This document shows positions 28,511-37,083 of a stretch of DNA of 64,000 bases, one piece after another. The stretch's first letter is position 1. Each line of letters starts with the position of its first letter. A program made the position numbers and the translations under genes. The stretch comes from Polymorphum gilvum SL003B-26A1. Its GTDB lineage: Bacteria; Pseudomonadota; Alphaproteobacteria; Rhizobiales; Stappiaceae. The stretch spans positions 2,929,001 through 2,993,000 of the forward strand of contig NC_015259.1 of assembly GCF_000192745.1 (NCBI RefSeq). Reading direction: 5' to 3'. Below the pieces are notes generated by a model, which saw nothing but the letters and a program-made list of their open reading frames with translations, had not been told where the DNA came from and searched no databases.

Positions 28511-29491
28511 TCAGCGCAGCCCGCTGCGGAAGGCATAGGTGGTCGGCGTGTCGCCGAGATCGCGGCTGCGGTTCCAGCCCTTGATCTGGGCGATGATGTC
28601 GACGCCGACCGCCTCGCTCCAGGCCGCCATCAGGCGGGCGAACACCGGGCCCGGCCGGCCGCTGCCGACCGGCTGCCCCTCGAAGCCGGTGACCGGGATC
28701 ATGCAGAAGGGCGTCGCCGTCATGAAGGCCTCGTCGGCCTGGTGGACGTCGTAGGGCTCCAGGTCGCACTCGCGCGCCACCAGCCCGAGCTTCGGACACA
28801 GTTCCTTCATGACGTAGTCGCGGCTGATGCCGCGCAGGACGTCGTGCCCCCTGGGCGTCAGCACCTCGCTGCCGCGGACCAGGAAGACGTTGGCACCGGT
28901 GCCCTCCGACAGGAAGCCGCGCTCATCGAGCAGCAGCGCCCAGTTGTTCTGCCCGCTGATGCGCGCTGCCTGGATGTTGGCGACCTGGTAGTGGATGCGA
29001 CTGCGGTTCTTGATCTTGGGATCGAGATAGGTCGCGGGAATCGCGCGCTGCGGCGGCACGACGGCGTTGACGCCGGTGTCGAACAACCCGCCCATGCCGG
29101 CCACGGTCCAGCGCAACGGATAGTCGGCGATGATGACGTTCGGCCCGGTCGGCAGGTCGACGTTGTCGCGGTAGATGCCGAGCAGGCCGCGCGTCACCGT
29201 GATCATCAGCCGGTGCTCGTCGTCGGCGTCGAAGCCCGGCGCGTTGGTCTCGATGGTCGCGTGGCAGGCCGCTTCCAGGTCCTCGATCGCGGGGATGTCC
29301 GGATATTCCAGGATGCGCAGGCCGACGTGGAGACGTTCGAGATGCTCGCGCAGCTTGAACTGCCGACCGGCGAAGGAGCGGGTCATCTCGAACACGGCGT
29401 CGCCGAACATCATGGCGCTGTCGTAGATCGACACGCGCGCCTCGGTCTCGGGAATGAAGGCGCCGTTCCAGTAGACGACCCGTTCGCTCAT
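28511..29491 (-). CDS. class IV aminotransferase (branched-chain type)
   Basis: A 326-residue fold-type IV PLP enzyme. The N-terminal VYWNGAFIPETEARVSIYD and MFGDAVFEMTRSF are characteristic, the PLP Lys lies in the LDPKIKNRSRIHYQ segment, and LSEGTGANVFLV plus RGISRDYVMKE form the phosphate-binding region. Close relatives are annotated as branched-chain or D-amino acid aminotransferases. Its position between an SDR and an SpsF-like gene suggests a role in making an amino-substituted precursor, but a housekeeping role is equally possible. Confidence 0.86.
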   Translation of the reverse strand: MSERVVYWNGAFIPETEARVSIYDSAMMFGDAVFEMTRSFAGRQFKLREHLERLHVGLRILEYPDIPAIEDLEAACHATIETNAPGFDADDEHRLMITVTRGLLGIYRDNVDLPTGPNVIIADYPLRWTVAGMGGLFDTGVNAVVPPQRAIPATYLDPKIKNRSRIHYQVANIQAARISGQNNWALLLDERGFLSEGTGANVFLVRGSEVLTPRGHDVLRGISRDYVMKELCPKLGLVARECDLEPYDVHQADEAFMTATPFCMIPVTGFEGQPVGSGRPGPVFARLMAAWSEAVGVDIIAQIKGWNRSRDLGDTPTTYAFRSGLR

Positions 29492-29500
29492 GTCCTGCCC

Positions 29501-30238
29501 CTAGCCCTTGGCGGCGGCCTTGCCGCCGGCGCGCGTATCCCACCATTCGATCACGTCGTCGATCCCGAACGCGGCGTTGCGGGGATAGAGGTCGTCGTAG
29601 AGCCGGGAGATCCGGTCGAATTCGGCGGCCGTGTTCACGTCGAGCACGATGTCGGGCCGCCGCACGCGTTCCGGACAGGTCGGCGAGCCGATCCGGTAAC
29701 GCTCCGCGTGGTCGTAGAAGCAGGTGTGCGGGTGTTCGCGGTGGCGCGGCGCGGTGTAGGCCCGCGCCGCCTCGTGCAGCGCGTCGGCGCGGTAGACCTC
29801 GCAGCCGATGCCGTCCGGAAAGCCGGTGTTCAGCACGTCGGGATAACTGGTGGTCAGGTCGTTGCCGGTGCGCAGGTGATGGTCGATGGTCAGGTCGATC
29901 ACCCACGGCTCCGGGCACGGGTTGTCGGCCGGGATGCGCACGACATAGTCGAGCTCGAAGGCAACGGCGGCCATGGAGAAGCGCGCCAGCACGTCCGCCT
30001 CGGGACCGCGGAACAACTCGACCCCGGTCGCACGCGCGACCTCGACCAGCGGATCGTCGGCATCGATGTCGGGAATGGCGAGGATGAACACGTCGGGCCG
30101 CGTCGCGCGGCTCGCCCGCTCGACCACGCGCGCAGCCAGCGGCGCGCCGGCAAGCGGCATCATCGACTTGCCGGGCAGGCGCACGGAACTCATCCGCGCC
30201 TGGAACACACAGCCTATCCTGGCAGCCGGACCGCTCAT
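29501..30238 (-). CDS. SpsF/NeuA-like cytidylyltransferase family protein
   Basis: A 245-residue nucleotidyltransferase-fold protein. The N-terminal IGCVFQARMSSVRLPGKSMMPLAG is the SpsF/CMP-sugar synthetase signature (Q-A-R-x-x-S-x-R-L-P-G-K). Later motifs include VVRIPADNPCPEPWVID and LDVNTAAEFDRISRLYDDL. Such proteins activate nonulosonic acids or related sugars with CMP. Its start overlaps the upstream methyltransferase stop by 4 bases. With the NeuB-family gene nearby it fits a sialic-acid-like pathway. Confidence 0.85.
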   Translation of the reverse strand: MSGPAARIGCVFQARMSSVRLPGKSMMPLAGAPLAARVVERASRATRPDVFILAIPDIDADDPLVEVARATGVELFRGPEADVLARFSMAAVAFELDYVVRIPADNPCPEPWVIDLTIDHHLRTGNDLTTSYPDVLNTGFPDGIGCEVYRADALHEAARAYTAPRHREHPHTCFYDHAERYRIGSPTCPERVRRPDIVLDVNTAAEFDRISRLYDDLYPRNAAFGIDDVIEWWDTRAGGKAAAKG

Positions 30239-30960
30239 GGCCTCGGCCTCCCGTCAACCGGACGCAGCGGGCCGAAGGCATGGCAGAGTGGCACGCCGCC
30301 GTGCTTGGCGTCGCGCTCGACGCACCAGTAGGCGATGTCCATCACCGTCGACAGGTGGCGGTGGAGCTCGTCCTGCGAACCGATCGTGTCCTGCCCGACC
30401 CAGGTCCTCGACGGCGGAAACGACAGCGTGACCAGTGCGGCGCCGCCGTCCCGGGCGAGGCCGGCGAAACGCGCCAGCGCGGTGCCGAGGTCCTGGACCA
30501 CGTACCACAGCACGCCGCGCATCACGACGAGATCGTAGCCCGACGCGACCGCCGGTCGGGTGGTCGGCCAGTCGGGCGACAGCAGGTCGCCGACGGCGAA
30601 GCGGCAGTCGGGATGCAGGGCCCCGGCGCGCTCCACGGCGGTCGGCGACACGTCGAGGCCGACGACCTCGGACGGCTGCCCGCACGGGCCGACGAGCTCG
30701 CGCTTCATGCGGGCGGTAAAATGGCCAAGTCCGCAGCCGACGTCGCAGATGCGGTCGAAGCGGTGGCGCTTGAGGATGGCGATGTCGATGTCGGCGATGG
30801 TGTCGAAGGCGTTCGCGTCCTGGTGCCAGGGCACCTCCTCGCTGTAGCGGTACATCCCCTCGAAGTCGCCGACGAGCTTTCCGTCCTTGAAGACGTAGTC
30901 GTGGTAGTCTTTCGAACGGTCCGGAACAGTCACGCGCGCTTGTCCATGCAACGGCAGCAT
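30235..30960 (-). CDS. class I SAM-dependent methyltransferase
   Basis: A 241-residue methyltransferase with motif I RICDVGCGLGHFTARM, post-I acidic VVGLDVSPTAVERA and motif IV YDLVVMRGVLWYV. An AAAGGTGG ribosome site precedes the ATG. Translational overlap (ATGA) with the SpsF-like gene suggests they act together, probably O- or N-methylating a surface sugar; the acceptor is unknown. Confidence 0.87.
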   Translation of the reverse strand: MLPLHGQARVTVPDRSKDYHDYVFKDGKLVGDFEGMYRYSEEVPWHQDANAFDTIADIDIAILKRHRFDRICDVGCGLGHFTARMKRELVGPCGQPSEVVGLDVSPTAVERAGALHPDCRFAVGDLLSPDWPTTRPAVASGYDLVVMRGVLWYVVQDLGTALARFAGLARDGGAALVTLSFPPSRTWVGQDTIGSQDELHRHLSTVMDIAYWCVERDAKHGGVPLCHAFGPLRPVDGRPRP

Positions 30961-31105
30961 CCACCTTTCGTCTTCGCGAATCGGATCGTCGGCGTTTCGC
31001 GCAGTGAAGCGCGCAACCGGCTGCCCTGTCTATCGGTACTTCTTTTAAGCCGAAGACCTTTCCAATTGGTGGACGATTCGTTACCCGGAACCGATCCGGT
31101 GGCGC

Positions 31106-32050
31106 TCACAGGGTATTCTTGCGCCGCAGCTTTTCCGCGACCGGCTTCTCGCCGTCGCAGATGCGGATCACGCCGTCGCCGCGCACGGTCTCGAAGCGGC
31201 GCAACTGCGAGACGAGGTCGGTCAGTTCATCCATCTCCAGCGACGCCGCCTGGTCGGAGCCCCAGTCGCTGCGGTCGAGGGTGACGTGCCGCTCCAGCGA
31301 CACCGCGCCCATGGCAACCGCAGCGATGCTCGGCAGCATGCCCTTCTCGTGGCCGGAGTAGCCGACCGGGATGTCCGGGAACTCGCGCCGCAGCGTATCG
31401 ATGCCGCCGAGGTTGATGTCCTCGTCGGCGGTCGGATAGGTGGCGGTGCAGTGATACAGGCAGGCAATGGAGCCGCCGGCGTCGCGGATCACCGCCATCG
31501 CCCGGCGCACCATCTCCAGGTCGCACATGCCGGTGGAGACCAGCAGCGGCCGGCCCGTCCTGGCGCAATGGACCAGGAAGTCGCGGTCGGTGATCATCGC
31601 CGAGGCGATCTTCAGGAACGGACAGTCGAACTGCATCAGGAAGTCGACCGAGGCCTCGTCCCAGGGCGAGGCGAACCAGTCGATGCCGATCTCCCGGCAC
31701 AGCGCGTCGATGCGCTCGTACTGCTCCTTGCCGAATTCCAGGCCGCGCTTCAGGTCACCGTTGGTCGAGCCGAACACGCTCTCGCGCGGGCGGGCGAGTT
31801 CTTCCGCGCTGTAGACCACGTCCACGGTGCGCTTCTGGAACTTGACGGCGTCACAGCCGGCGGCCTTGGCAGCGCGGATCATGTCCAGCGCCTTGTCGAT
31901 ATCGCCGTTGTGGTTGATGCCGATCTCGGCGACCACGTAGCAATGGGAGGCGCCGATCTGCGGCCGCATCAACTGGCGCAGCCGGTCGAGCGTCTCGTGT
32001 GTCTCGGCCGTCCCCGTCCGGGTCTTCTTCATTGCGATGACTGGAACCAT
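31106..32050 (-). CDS. NeuB-family nonulosonate synthase lacking the SAF domain
   Basis: A 314-residue TIM-barrel protein of the sialic/pseudaminic acid synthase family, which condenses phosphoenolpyruvate with an N-acetyl-hexosamine derivative. Motifs: YVVAEIGINHNGDIDKAL, DAVKFQKRTVD, WFASPWDEASVDFL, LLVSTGMCDLEMV, PVGYSGHEKG and ERHVTLDRSDWGSDQAASLE. The protein ends at the linker KPVAEKLRRKNTL, where the C-terminal SAF (antifreeze-like) domain normally begins, so that domain is missing. GAGG lies before the ATG at 32050; an alternative start is at 32032. It is upstream of the MTase/SpsF/aminotransferase/SDR run on the same strand. Confidence 0.9.
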   Translation of the reverse strand: MVPVIAMKKTRTGTAETHETLDRLRQLMRPQIGASHCYVVAEIGINHNGDIDKALDMIRAAKAAGCDAVKFQKRTVDVVYSAEELARPRESVFGSTNGDLKRGLEFGKEQYERIDALCREIGIDWFASPWDEASVDFLMQFDCPFLKIASAMITDRDFLVHCARTGRPLLVSTGMCDLEMVRRAMAVIRDAGGSIACLYHCTATYPTADEDINLGGIDTLRREFPDIPVGYSGHEKGMLPSIAAVAMGAVSLERHVTLDRSDWGSDQAASLEMDELTDLVSQLRRFETVRGDGVIRICDGEKPVAEKLRRKNTL

Positions 32051-32287
32051 ATCCGCCGCCTCGGTTCGCCACAGGGGCCGGGTGATGCCGTTCGTTCACC
32101 CTCCTCCACCCTTACCTGCATGCCACCGCGGGACGCTTGCTGTCCACATTTGCGCGCCGGAACGCCGGCTCTATCCCCCGCTAGCGACGAAAAATGCCGG
32201 AAAACTCCCGGATTCCTGTCAGTTTTCCGCAGCCCCGCGCAACCGCCCCGCCGACCGCCACGCACGGCGCACAAGCATCCCCGGACG

Positions 32288-32313
32288 AAAAAAGCGGGCG
32301 AATCATCGCCCGC
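32288..32313 (-). terminator. rho-independent terminator
   Basis: Read on the minus strand: stem GCGGGCG, loop ATGATT, stem CGCCCGC, then six T residues (complement of the A-run at 32288-32293). A 7-bp all-GC stem followed by a T-run is a textbook intrinsic terminator. It lies about 320 bases beyond the fpr stop codon and before the NeuB-family gene, so it probably isolates the two units. Confidence 0.75.
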
Positions 32314-32417
32314 CGGGCTGCCGACAGCCCTCCGTTTTCGTCCCGGACCCCGATCCGGGACGGCCCGATCCAGTCGGCGATGACCGCCGAGGGATGGGCA
32401 CGGCCTCACCACTCCCT

Positions 32418-32605
32418 CAGTCGTCATCCCGGACAAGTTGAGCGTCAGCGAAACGCGGATCCGGGATCCGGCGCATCAGGACGAGCGCCAGCGAGTGCCT
32501 AACAAACCGTATTGTCGCGCGACGCGCGGCTGATCTTTAGGATCCGGATCGGCGCTTCGCTCACGCTTGCACGGCATGGACCGGCGAGGCCGAGATCCGG
32601 CGCTT
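32418..32605. repeat. dispersed intergenic repeat-like sequence
   Basis: The segment contains GTCATCCCGGACAAG...GATCCGGGATCCGG and, about 100 bases further, GGATCCGGATCGGCGCTTCGC with GAGATCCGGCGC, i.e. partly palindromic units built on GATCCGG and GCGCTTCGC. These resemble the common alphaproteobacterial palindromic units also seen at 9.7-9.95 kb. The exact unit borders cannot be set from one window. Confidence 0.45.
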
Positions 32606-32631
32606 CACCGTCAACCTCAGCGGTCCGTCCG

Positions 32632-33444
32632 TCAGCCGACGAAGGCGCGCTCGACGACGAACTCGCCCGGCTTGTTGTTGGCGCCCTCGGTCAGGCCCGC
32701 CTGCTCCAGCAGCGTCTTGGTGTCCTTGAGCATGTCCATCGAGCCGCAGATCATGCCGCGGTCGACGGCCGGGTCGAGCGGCGGCACGCCGAGATCGGCA
32801 AACAGCTTGCCCGACGAGATCAGGTCGGTGATGCGGCCGGTGCGGACAAACGGCTCGCGCGTCACCGAGGTGTAATGCACCAGCTTGTCGCGGGCGTACT
32901 CGCCGATCAGCGGGTCGTTCCTCGTCGCCTCGACCAACTCCTCGCCGTATTTCAACTCCGCCACCTCGCGGCAGGTGTGGGTCAGGATCACCTGGTCGAA
33001 CTTCTCGTAGGTCTCCGGGTCGCGGATCAGGCTGGCGAAGGGCGCGATGCCGGTGCCGGTGGAGAACATGTAGACCCGCTTGCCCGGCAGCAGCGCGTCG
33101 TTGACCAGCGTACCGGTCGGCTTCTTCTTCATCAGGATGGCGTTGCCAGGCTGGATCAGCTGCAGCTTCGATGTCAGCGGCCCGTCCGGCACCTTGATGG
33201 AGAAGAACTCCAGTTCCTCGTCCCAGGACGGGCTGGCGATCGAATAGGCGCGGTAGAGCGGCTTGCCGTCGATCAGCAGCCCGATCATGACGAACTCGCC
33301 GGAGCGGAAGCGGAAGCTCGCCGGCCGGGTGGTGCGGAACTTGAACAGCCGGTCGGTGTAGTGCTGCACCGAGGTCACTTCCTGCACAAAGGCTCCGGAG
33401 GCGGCGGCGGCCTCCAGTTCGGCGGTCGTGGCAAGTACGTTCAT
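32632..33444 (-). CDS. fpr: ferredoxin--NADP reductase
   Basis: A 270-residue FAD enzyme passing electrons between NADPH and ferredoxin/flavodoxin. FAD-binding RAYSIASP, the GPLTSKLQ segment, NADP-binding MFSTGTGIAPFASLIRDP, and ICGSMDMLKDTK are those of the bacterial Fpr subfamily, and the C-terminus ends ERAFVG as in that group. The start MNVLATTAELE is chosen by family agreement; an in-frame extension of 52 codons is discarded. It could supply electrons for the corrinoid activator encoded nearby, although fpr is normally a housekeeping gene. Confidence 0.95.
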   Translation of the reverse strand: MNVLATTAELEAAAASGAFVQEVTSVQHYTDRLFKFRTTRPASFRFRSGEFVMIGLLIDGKPLYRAYSIASPSWDEELEFFSIKVPDGPLTSKLQLIQPGNAILMKKKPTGTLVNDALLPGKRVYMFSTGTGIAPFASLIRDPETYEKFDQVILTHTCREVAELKYGEELVEATRNDPLIGEYARDKLVHYTSVTREPFVRTGRITDLISSGKLFADLGVPPLDPAVDRGMICGSMDMLKDTKTLLEQAGLTEGANNKPGEFVVERAFVG

Positions 33445-33812
33445 CGCTTTGCGGTCTCGCTGCTGCTCGCCCGGCGCGCCCGGGAGGCAGGCGGGCCGGC
33501 GGATCCATCGCATGTCGGCGGGCCGGAAACGCGCGGCACGCGCCCGGCGGGCTTGGTTCCCATAATCCCCTAGCATTGCCGCCGCCTTGATATGAAGCAA
33601 CTTGCGCCCGTTAAAAACCCGTCTGCGTCAAAAAAAATCCATTCCGCGGCCGGCTCCCGGCAAAGGAATCCCGGCCGCCGCTCCAGGCCGCCGCAGCGGC
33701 CGAATTCATTTGACAGCCGAAGCTCCCTGGCTCCCATACTGAACCATAAAGACCTTCCGGACCCTCGGGCCCGGATTTCCGGGCAAGGACGCTGGGGCAA
33801 GGACGCTGGCCG
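33445..33812. promoter_or_regulatory. divergent promoter region fpr / GlxA regulator, with 14-bp tandem repeat
   Basis: The 368-base gap has no gene. A TTGACA box at 33710-33715 with CATACT at 33735-33740 (19-base spacer) is a candidate promoter for the regulator. Directly before its start, the 14-base unit GGGCAAGGACGCTG occurs twice in tandem (33781-33794, 33795-33808), duplicating the AAGGA ribosome-site-like sequence. Confidence 0.4.
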
Positions 33813-34844
33813 ATGTCCATCAACCGACCGAACGCCGACGGGCAGACGATCGCCCTGGTCGTCCTCGATCGCTTCTCGATGATCGCCTTTTCCTCGGTGG
33901 TCGAGCCGCTGCGCCTCGCCAACCGGCTGCTCGGCCGGCCCTATTACCGCTGGAGCACCTATTCGCTCGACGGCAACCCGGTTACCGCCTCCAACGGCTG
34001 CGAGATCAGGGTCGAGCATCCGGTCTGCGCGCTGGAAGACGCCGACATCACGCTGCTGTGCACCGGCATCGACGTCGAGCGCCTGCCGCTCGACCGCGAA
34101 CTCGGCGTGCGCCTGCGTCGGCTCAATGCGCGCGGACGCACCTTCGGTGCCATCTGCACCGGCGCCTACCTGCTCGCCCGCTACCAGTTGCTCGAGGGCC
34201 GGCGCTGCACGCTGCACTGGGAAAACCTGCGCTCCTTCCGCGAGGAGTTTCCCGGCGTCGAGGTCACCGCCGACCTGTTCGCCATCGACCGCAACTGCAT
34301 CACCTGCGCCGGCGGCATGGCCTCGCTCGACATGATGCTGCGGTTGATCGCGATCCAGCATGGCGCCAACCTCGCCCATGAGGTCGCCGAGGTCGCGCTG
34401 TACCAGAACATGCGCCCGGGCGAGAGCGCCCAGCGCCACGACATCGAGGCGCGTACCGGCATCTCCAACGCCAAGATCCTGGAGTCGATCCGGATCATGG
34501 ACATGCACATCGAGGATCCGCTGTCCTGCCAGCAACTGGCGATGACGGTCGACCTGTCGCCGCGCCAGCTCGAGCGCCTGTTCCGCCGCCATTTCGACTG
34601 CACGCCCGGCCAGTACTATCTCAGGCTGCGGCTGGAGACCGCTCGCGACCTTCTGCGTCGCACGTCGCGCCCCGTGCTCGACGTCGCCATCGCCTGCGGC
34701 TTCGCCTCGACCTCGCATTTCACCAAGTGCTACCGGGAGCGCTATTCCGTCACCCCGACCGAGGAACGCAACGCCTACCAGTGGGCCTCGCGCGACGGCC
34801 GTCCGGGCGGCAAGCCGCCGCGCAGCGCCCGCGCGGCGCACTGA
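33813..34844 (+). CDS. GlxA-family (DJ-1/PfpI + AraC) transcriptional regulator
   Basis: A 343-residue regulator with an N-terminal DJ-1/PfpI-like domain (about 10-185; IALVVLDRFSMIAFSS, TFGAICTGAYLLARYQLLEG with the elbow Cys) and a C-terminal double helix-turn-helix AraC domain (about 225-325; CQQLAMTVDLSPRQLERLF, ACGFASTSHFTKCYRERYSVTP). This family includes GbdR and CdhR, regulators of glycine betaine and carnitine catabolism. Placed at the head of a corrinoid-dependent demethylation locus, it is the obvious candidate activator of that locus; the ligand is inferred only. Confidence 0.92.
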   Translation: MSINRPNADGQTIALVVLDRFSMIAFSSVVEPLRLANRLLGRPYYRWSTYSLDGNPVTASNGCEIRVEHPVCALEDADITLLCTGIDVERLPLDRELGVRLRRLNARGRTFGAICTGAYLLARYQLLEGRRCTLHWENLRSFREEFPGVEVTADLFAIDRNCITCAGGMASLDMMLRLIAIQHGANLAHEVAEVALYQNMRPGESAQRHDIEARTGISNAKILESIRIMDMHIEDPLSCQQLAMTVDLSPRQLERLFRRHFDCTPGQYYLRLRLETARDLLRRTSRPVLDVAIACGFASTSHFTKCYRERYSVTPTEERNAYQWASRDGRPGGKPPRSARAAH

Positions 34845-34952
34845 TTGCGCCGACATGCTGTGAACTGCCGCGCACGCCGGCCCGTAACGGCTTGCCGTCC
34901 AGGCCGCAGGACTCTATATTCACTTTATCGAATATTTTGAAAGGCTGCCCGC

Positions 34953-35156
34953 ATGTCCCTGGAACGCACCTTTACGCTCATCGTCGGCTGCATGATCCTC
35001 GCCAGCCTGGCGCTCGCGATCTACCACAATATCAACTGGCTGTGGTTCACCGCCTTCATCGGCGCCAACCTGATCCAGTTCTCCTTCACCGGCTTCTGCC
35101 CGCTGACCATCATCCTCAAGAAGCTCGGCCTGAAGACCCGCGGCAGCATCGCCTGA
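34953..35156 (+). CDS. DUF2892 small membrane protein
   Basis: A 67-residue protein with two predicted membrane helices (about 6-24 and 28-46) and the family Cys in FTGFCPLTIILKKLGLK. DUF2892 resembles the membrane part of YgaP rhodanese. The short lone form is widespread in Proteobacteria and has no settled function. It lies between the regulator and fhs, 256 bases before the latter, so it is probably not part of the same transcript. Confidence 0.85.
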   Translation: MSLERTFTLIVGCMILASLALAIYHNINWLWFTAFIGANLIQFSFTGFCPLTIILKKLGLKTRGSIA

Positions 35157-35213
35157 CGAGCGTCCGGCCGCTCCGCCCCTCCCTCTCGGCCCTCTTCCCG
35201 GCCCTCCTCCCGG

Positions 35214-35257
35214 CCACATCATGGTGAGGAGGGCCGAAGGCCCGTCTCGAGCCATGC
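35214..35257. repeat. palindromic intergenic element
   Basis: ATCATGGTGAGGAGGGCC, GAAGGCCC and GTCTCGAGCCATG within these bases match in style the frequent Hyphomicrobiales intergenic palindrome (TCATGGTGAGGAG...CGTCTCGA.CCATGA). Arms CATGGTGAGG-like and CTCGAGCCATG pair imperfectly around GGGCC-GAA-GGCCC. It may also stop transcription from the DUF2892 gene. Confidence 0.5.
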
Positions 35258-35270
35258 GCGGCGTCCTCCC

Positions 35271-35306
35271 GTCGCCTCCCCGCCCCTTGCTGCCGGTTTT
35301 CCGACA
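35271..35306. promoter_or_regulatory. tentative second operator of the C1 regulator upstream of fhs
   Basis: On the minus strand two half-sites spaced 21 bp resemble the TGTCG-N5-GCGNC repeats found before the corrinoid gene: GTCGC-N5-CGCCC (35271-35285) and GCCGG-N5-CGACA (35292-35306) as read on the plus strand. Several positions mismatch, so chance similarity in GC-rich DNA is quite possible. It lies about 105-140 bases before the fhs start. Confidence 0.25.
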
Positions 35307-35412
35307 GACCGGCCCCACCCCGTTTCCTAGCCTGCCCTGACAAGCCGAGTGGAAACAGGCTAAGCAGAAGGCGCATTGGACCGACGCGCGATTCACCGGG
35401 GAGCAATCATCC

Positions 35413-37083
35413 ATGGCCAGCGACATCGAGATCGCCCGCGCGGCGACGTTGAAGCCGATCGCCGAGATCGGCGCCAAGCTCGGCATTCCCGACGCGGCGC
35501 TTGAGGCCTACGGGCGGACCAAGGCGAAGGTTTCGGCCGACTTCCTCGCGTCGCTGAAGGACCGGACGGACGGCAGGCTGATCCTGGTTACCGCGATCAA
35601 CCCGACGCCTGCCGGCGAGGGCAAGACGACGACCACGGTCGGACTTGGCGACGCGCTCGCGCGCATCGGCAAGAGGACCGCGATCTGCCTGCGTGAACCC
35701 TCGCTCGGCCCCTGCTTCGGCATGAAGGGCGGCGCGGCCGGCGGCGGGCGGGCGCAGGTGGTGCCGATGGAGGACATCAACCTGCATTTCACCGGCGATT
35801 TCCACGCCGTCACCGCCGCGCACAACCTGCTTGCCGCGCTGATCGACAACCATCTCTACTGGGGCAACGCGCTCGGGCTCGACCCGCGCCGGATCACCTG
35901 GCGGCGGGTGATGGACATGAACGACCGGGCGCTGCGCCAGCTGGTCGTCGGCCTCGGCGGGCCGGCCAACGGCGTGCCGCGCGAGACCGGCTTCGACATC
36001 ACCGTCGCCTCCGAGGTGATGGCGATCCTGTGCCTGGCCGACGACCTTTCTGACCTGCAACGCCGGCTGGGCGCCGTCGTCGTCGGCGCGCGCCGCGACC
36101 GCACGCCGGTGACCGCGCGCGATCTGGGCGCCGACGGCGCCATGACCGTACTGCTCAAGGACGCGATCAAGCCCAACCTGGTGCAGACGCTGGAGGGTAC
36201 GCCTGCCTTCGTCCACGGCGGGCCGTTCGCCAACATCGCCCACGGCTGCAACTCTGTGGCGGCCACCCGCGCCGCGCTCAAGCTCGCGGACTACGTGGTC
36301 ACCGAGGCCGGTTTCGGCGCCGATCTCGGTGCCGAGAAGTTCTTCGACATCAAGTGCCGCGCGGCCGGACTGTCGCCAGCGGCGGCGGTGCTGGTGGCGA
36401 CCGTGCGGGCGCTGAAGATGAACGGCGGCGTCGCCAAGGAGGCCCTCGGCGAGGAGAACGTCTCTGCGGTGGTCCGGGGCTGCGCCAATCTCGGCCGCCA
36501 TATCGAGAACCTGAAGCAGTTCGGCGTGCCGCTGGTCGTCGCAGTCAACCATTTTGCCGGCGACACGCCGGCCGAGACCGCCGCGGTCGAGGCCTATTGC
36601 GCCGACCACGGCGTCGAGGCGGTCGTCGCCACCCATTTCGCCGACGGCTCCGCGGGAGCGGAGGTGCTGGCCGGGAAGGTCGCGACGCTGGCCGACGGCG
36701 GCGCGGCGCAGTTCTCCCCGCTCTACGACGACGACCTGCCCCTGTTCGCCAAGATCGAGACGGTGGCCAGGCGCATCTACCGCGCCGACGAGGTGATCGC
36801 CGACAAGGCGATCCGCGACCGCCTGCACCGCTGGGAGGCCGAGGGTCACGGTCGGCTGCCGGTATGCATGGCCAAGACGCAATATTCCTTCTCGACCGAT
36901 CCGGCCCTGCGCGGCGCGCCGACCGGCCACACCGTGCCTGTGCGCGAGGTGCGCCTGGCCGCCGGCGCCGGCTTCGTCGTCGCCCTGTGCGGCGAGATCA
37001 TGACCATGCCGGGCCTGCCGAAGGTGCCGGCGGCGACGCGGATCGGCCTGACCGACGACGGGCTGATCGACGGCCTGTTCTGA
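35413..37083 (+). CDS. fhs: formate--tetrahydrofolate ligase
   Basis: Interconverts formate + THF + ATP and 10-formyl-THF + ADP. The 556-residue protein has the ATP-binding P-loop [51 protein letters not shown], and further family blocks (NMNDRALRQ-like [46 protein letters not shown]). In a demethylation locus it is likely to run towards formate, conserving ATP from methyl groups oxidised on THF. It is separated from the corrinoid gene by 284 bases with its own operator-like repeats. Confidence 0.97.
   Translation: MASDIEIARAATLKPIAEIGAKLGIPDAALEAYGRTKAKVSADFLASLKDRTDGRLILVTAINPTPAGEGKTTTTVGLGDALARIGKRTAICLREPSLGPCFGMKGGAAGGGRAQVVPMEDINLHFTGDFHAVTAAHNLLAALIDNHLYWGNALGLDPRRITWRRVMDMNDRALRQLVVGLGGPANGVPRETGFDITVASEVMAILCLADDLSDLQRRLGAVVVGARRDRTPVTARDLGADGAMTVLLKDAIKPNLVQTLEGTPAFVHGGPFANIAHGCNSVAATRAALKLADYVVTEAGFGADLGAEKFFDIKCRAAGLSPAAAVLVATVRALKMNGGVAKEALGEENVSAVVRGCANLGRHIENLKQFGVPLVVAVNHFAGDTPAETAAVEAYCADHGVEAVVATHFADGSAGAEVLAGKVATLADGGAAQFSPLYDDDLPLFAKIETVARRIYRADEVIADKAIRDRLHRWEAEGHGRLPVCMAKTQYSFSTDPALRGAPTGHTVPVREVRLAAGAGFVVALCGEIMTMPGLPKVPAATRIGLTDDGLIDGLF

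Larger units (their letters stand above)
32051..32631. other. 581-base intergenic region with terminator and repeats
   Basis: No credible gene. It contains a rho-independent terminator for the fpr transcript (32288-32313, listed separately) and dispersed-repeat-like sequence at about 32418-32605. The part next to the NeuB-family start (32051-32160) should hold that gene's promoter. Confidence 0.5.

Noticed and set aside
28742-30331. Open frame of 529 codons opposite the aminotransferase and cytidylyltransferase genes
   Set aside because: Shadow of the minus-strand genes, His/Val/Arg-rich translation without family resemblance.
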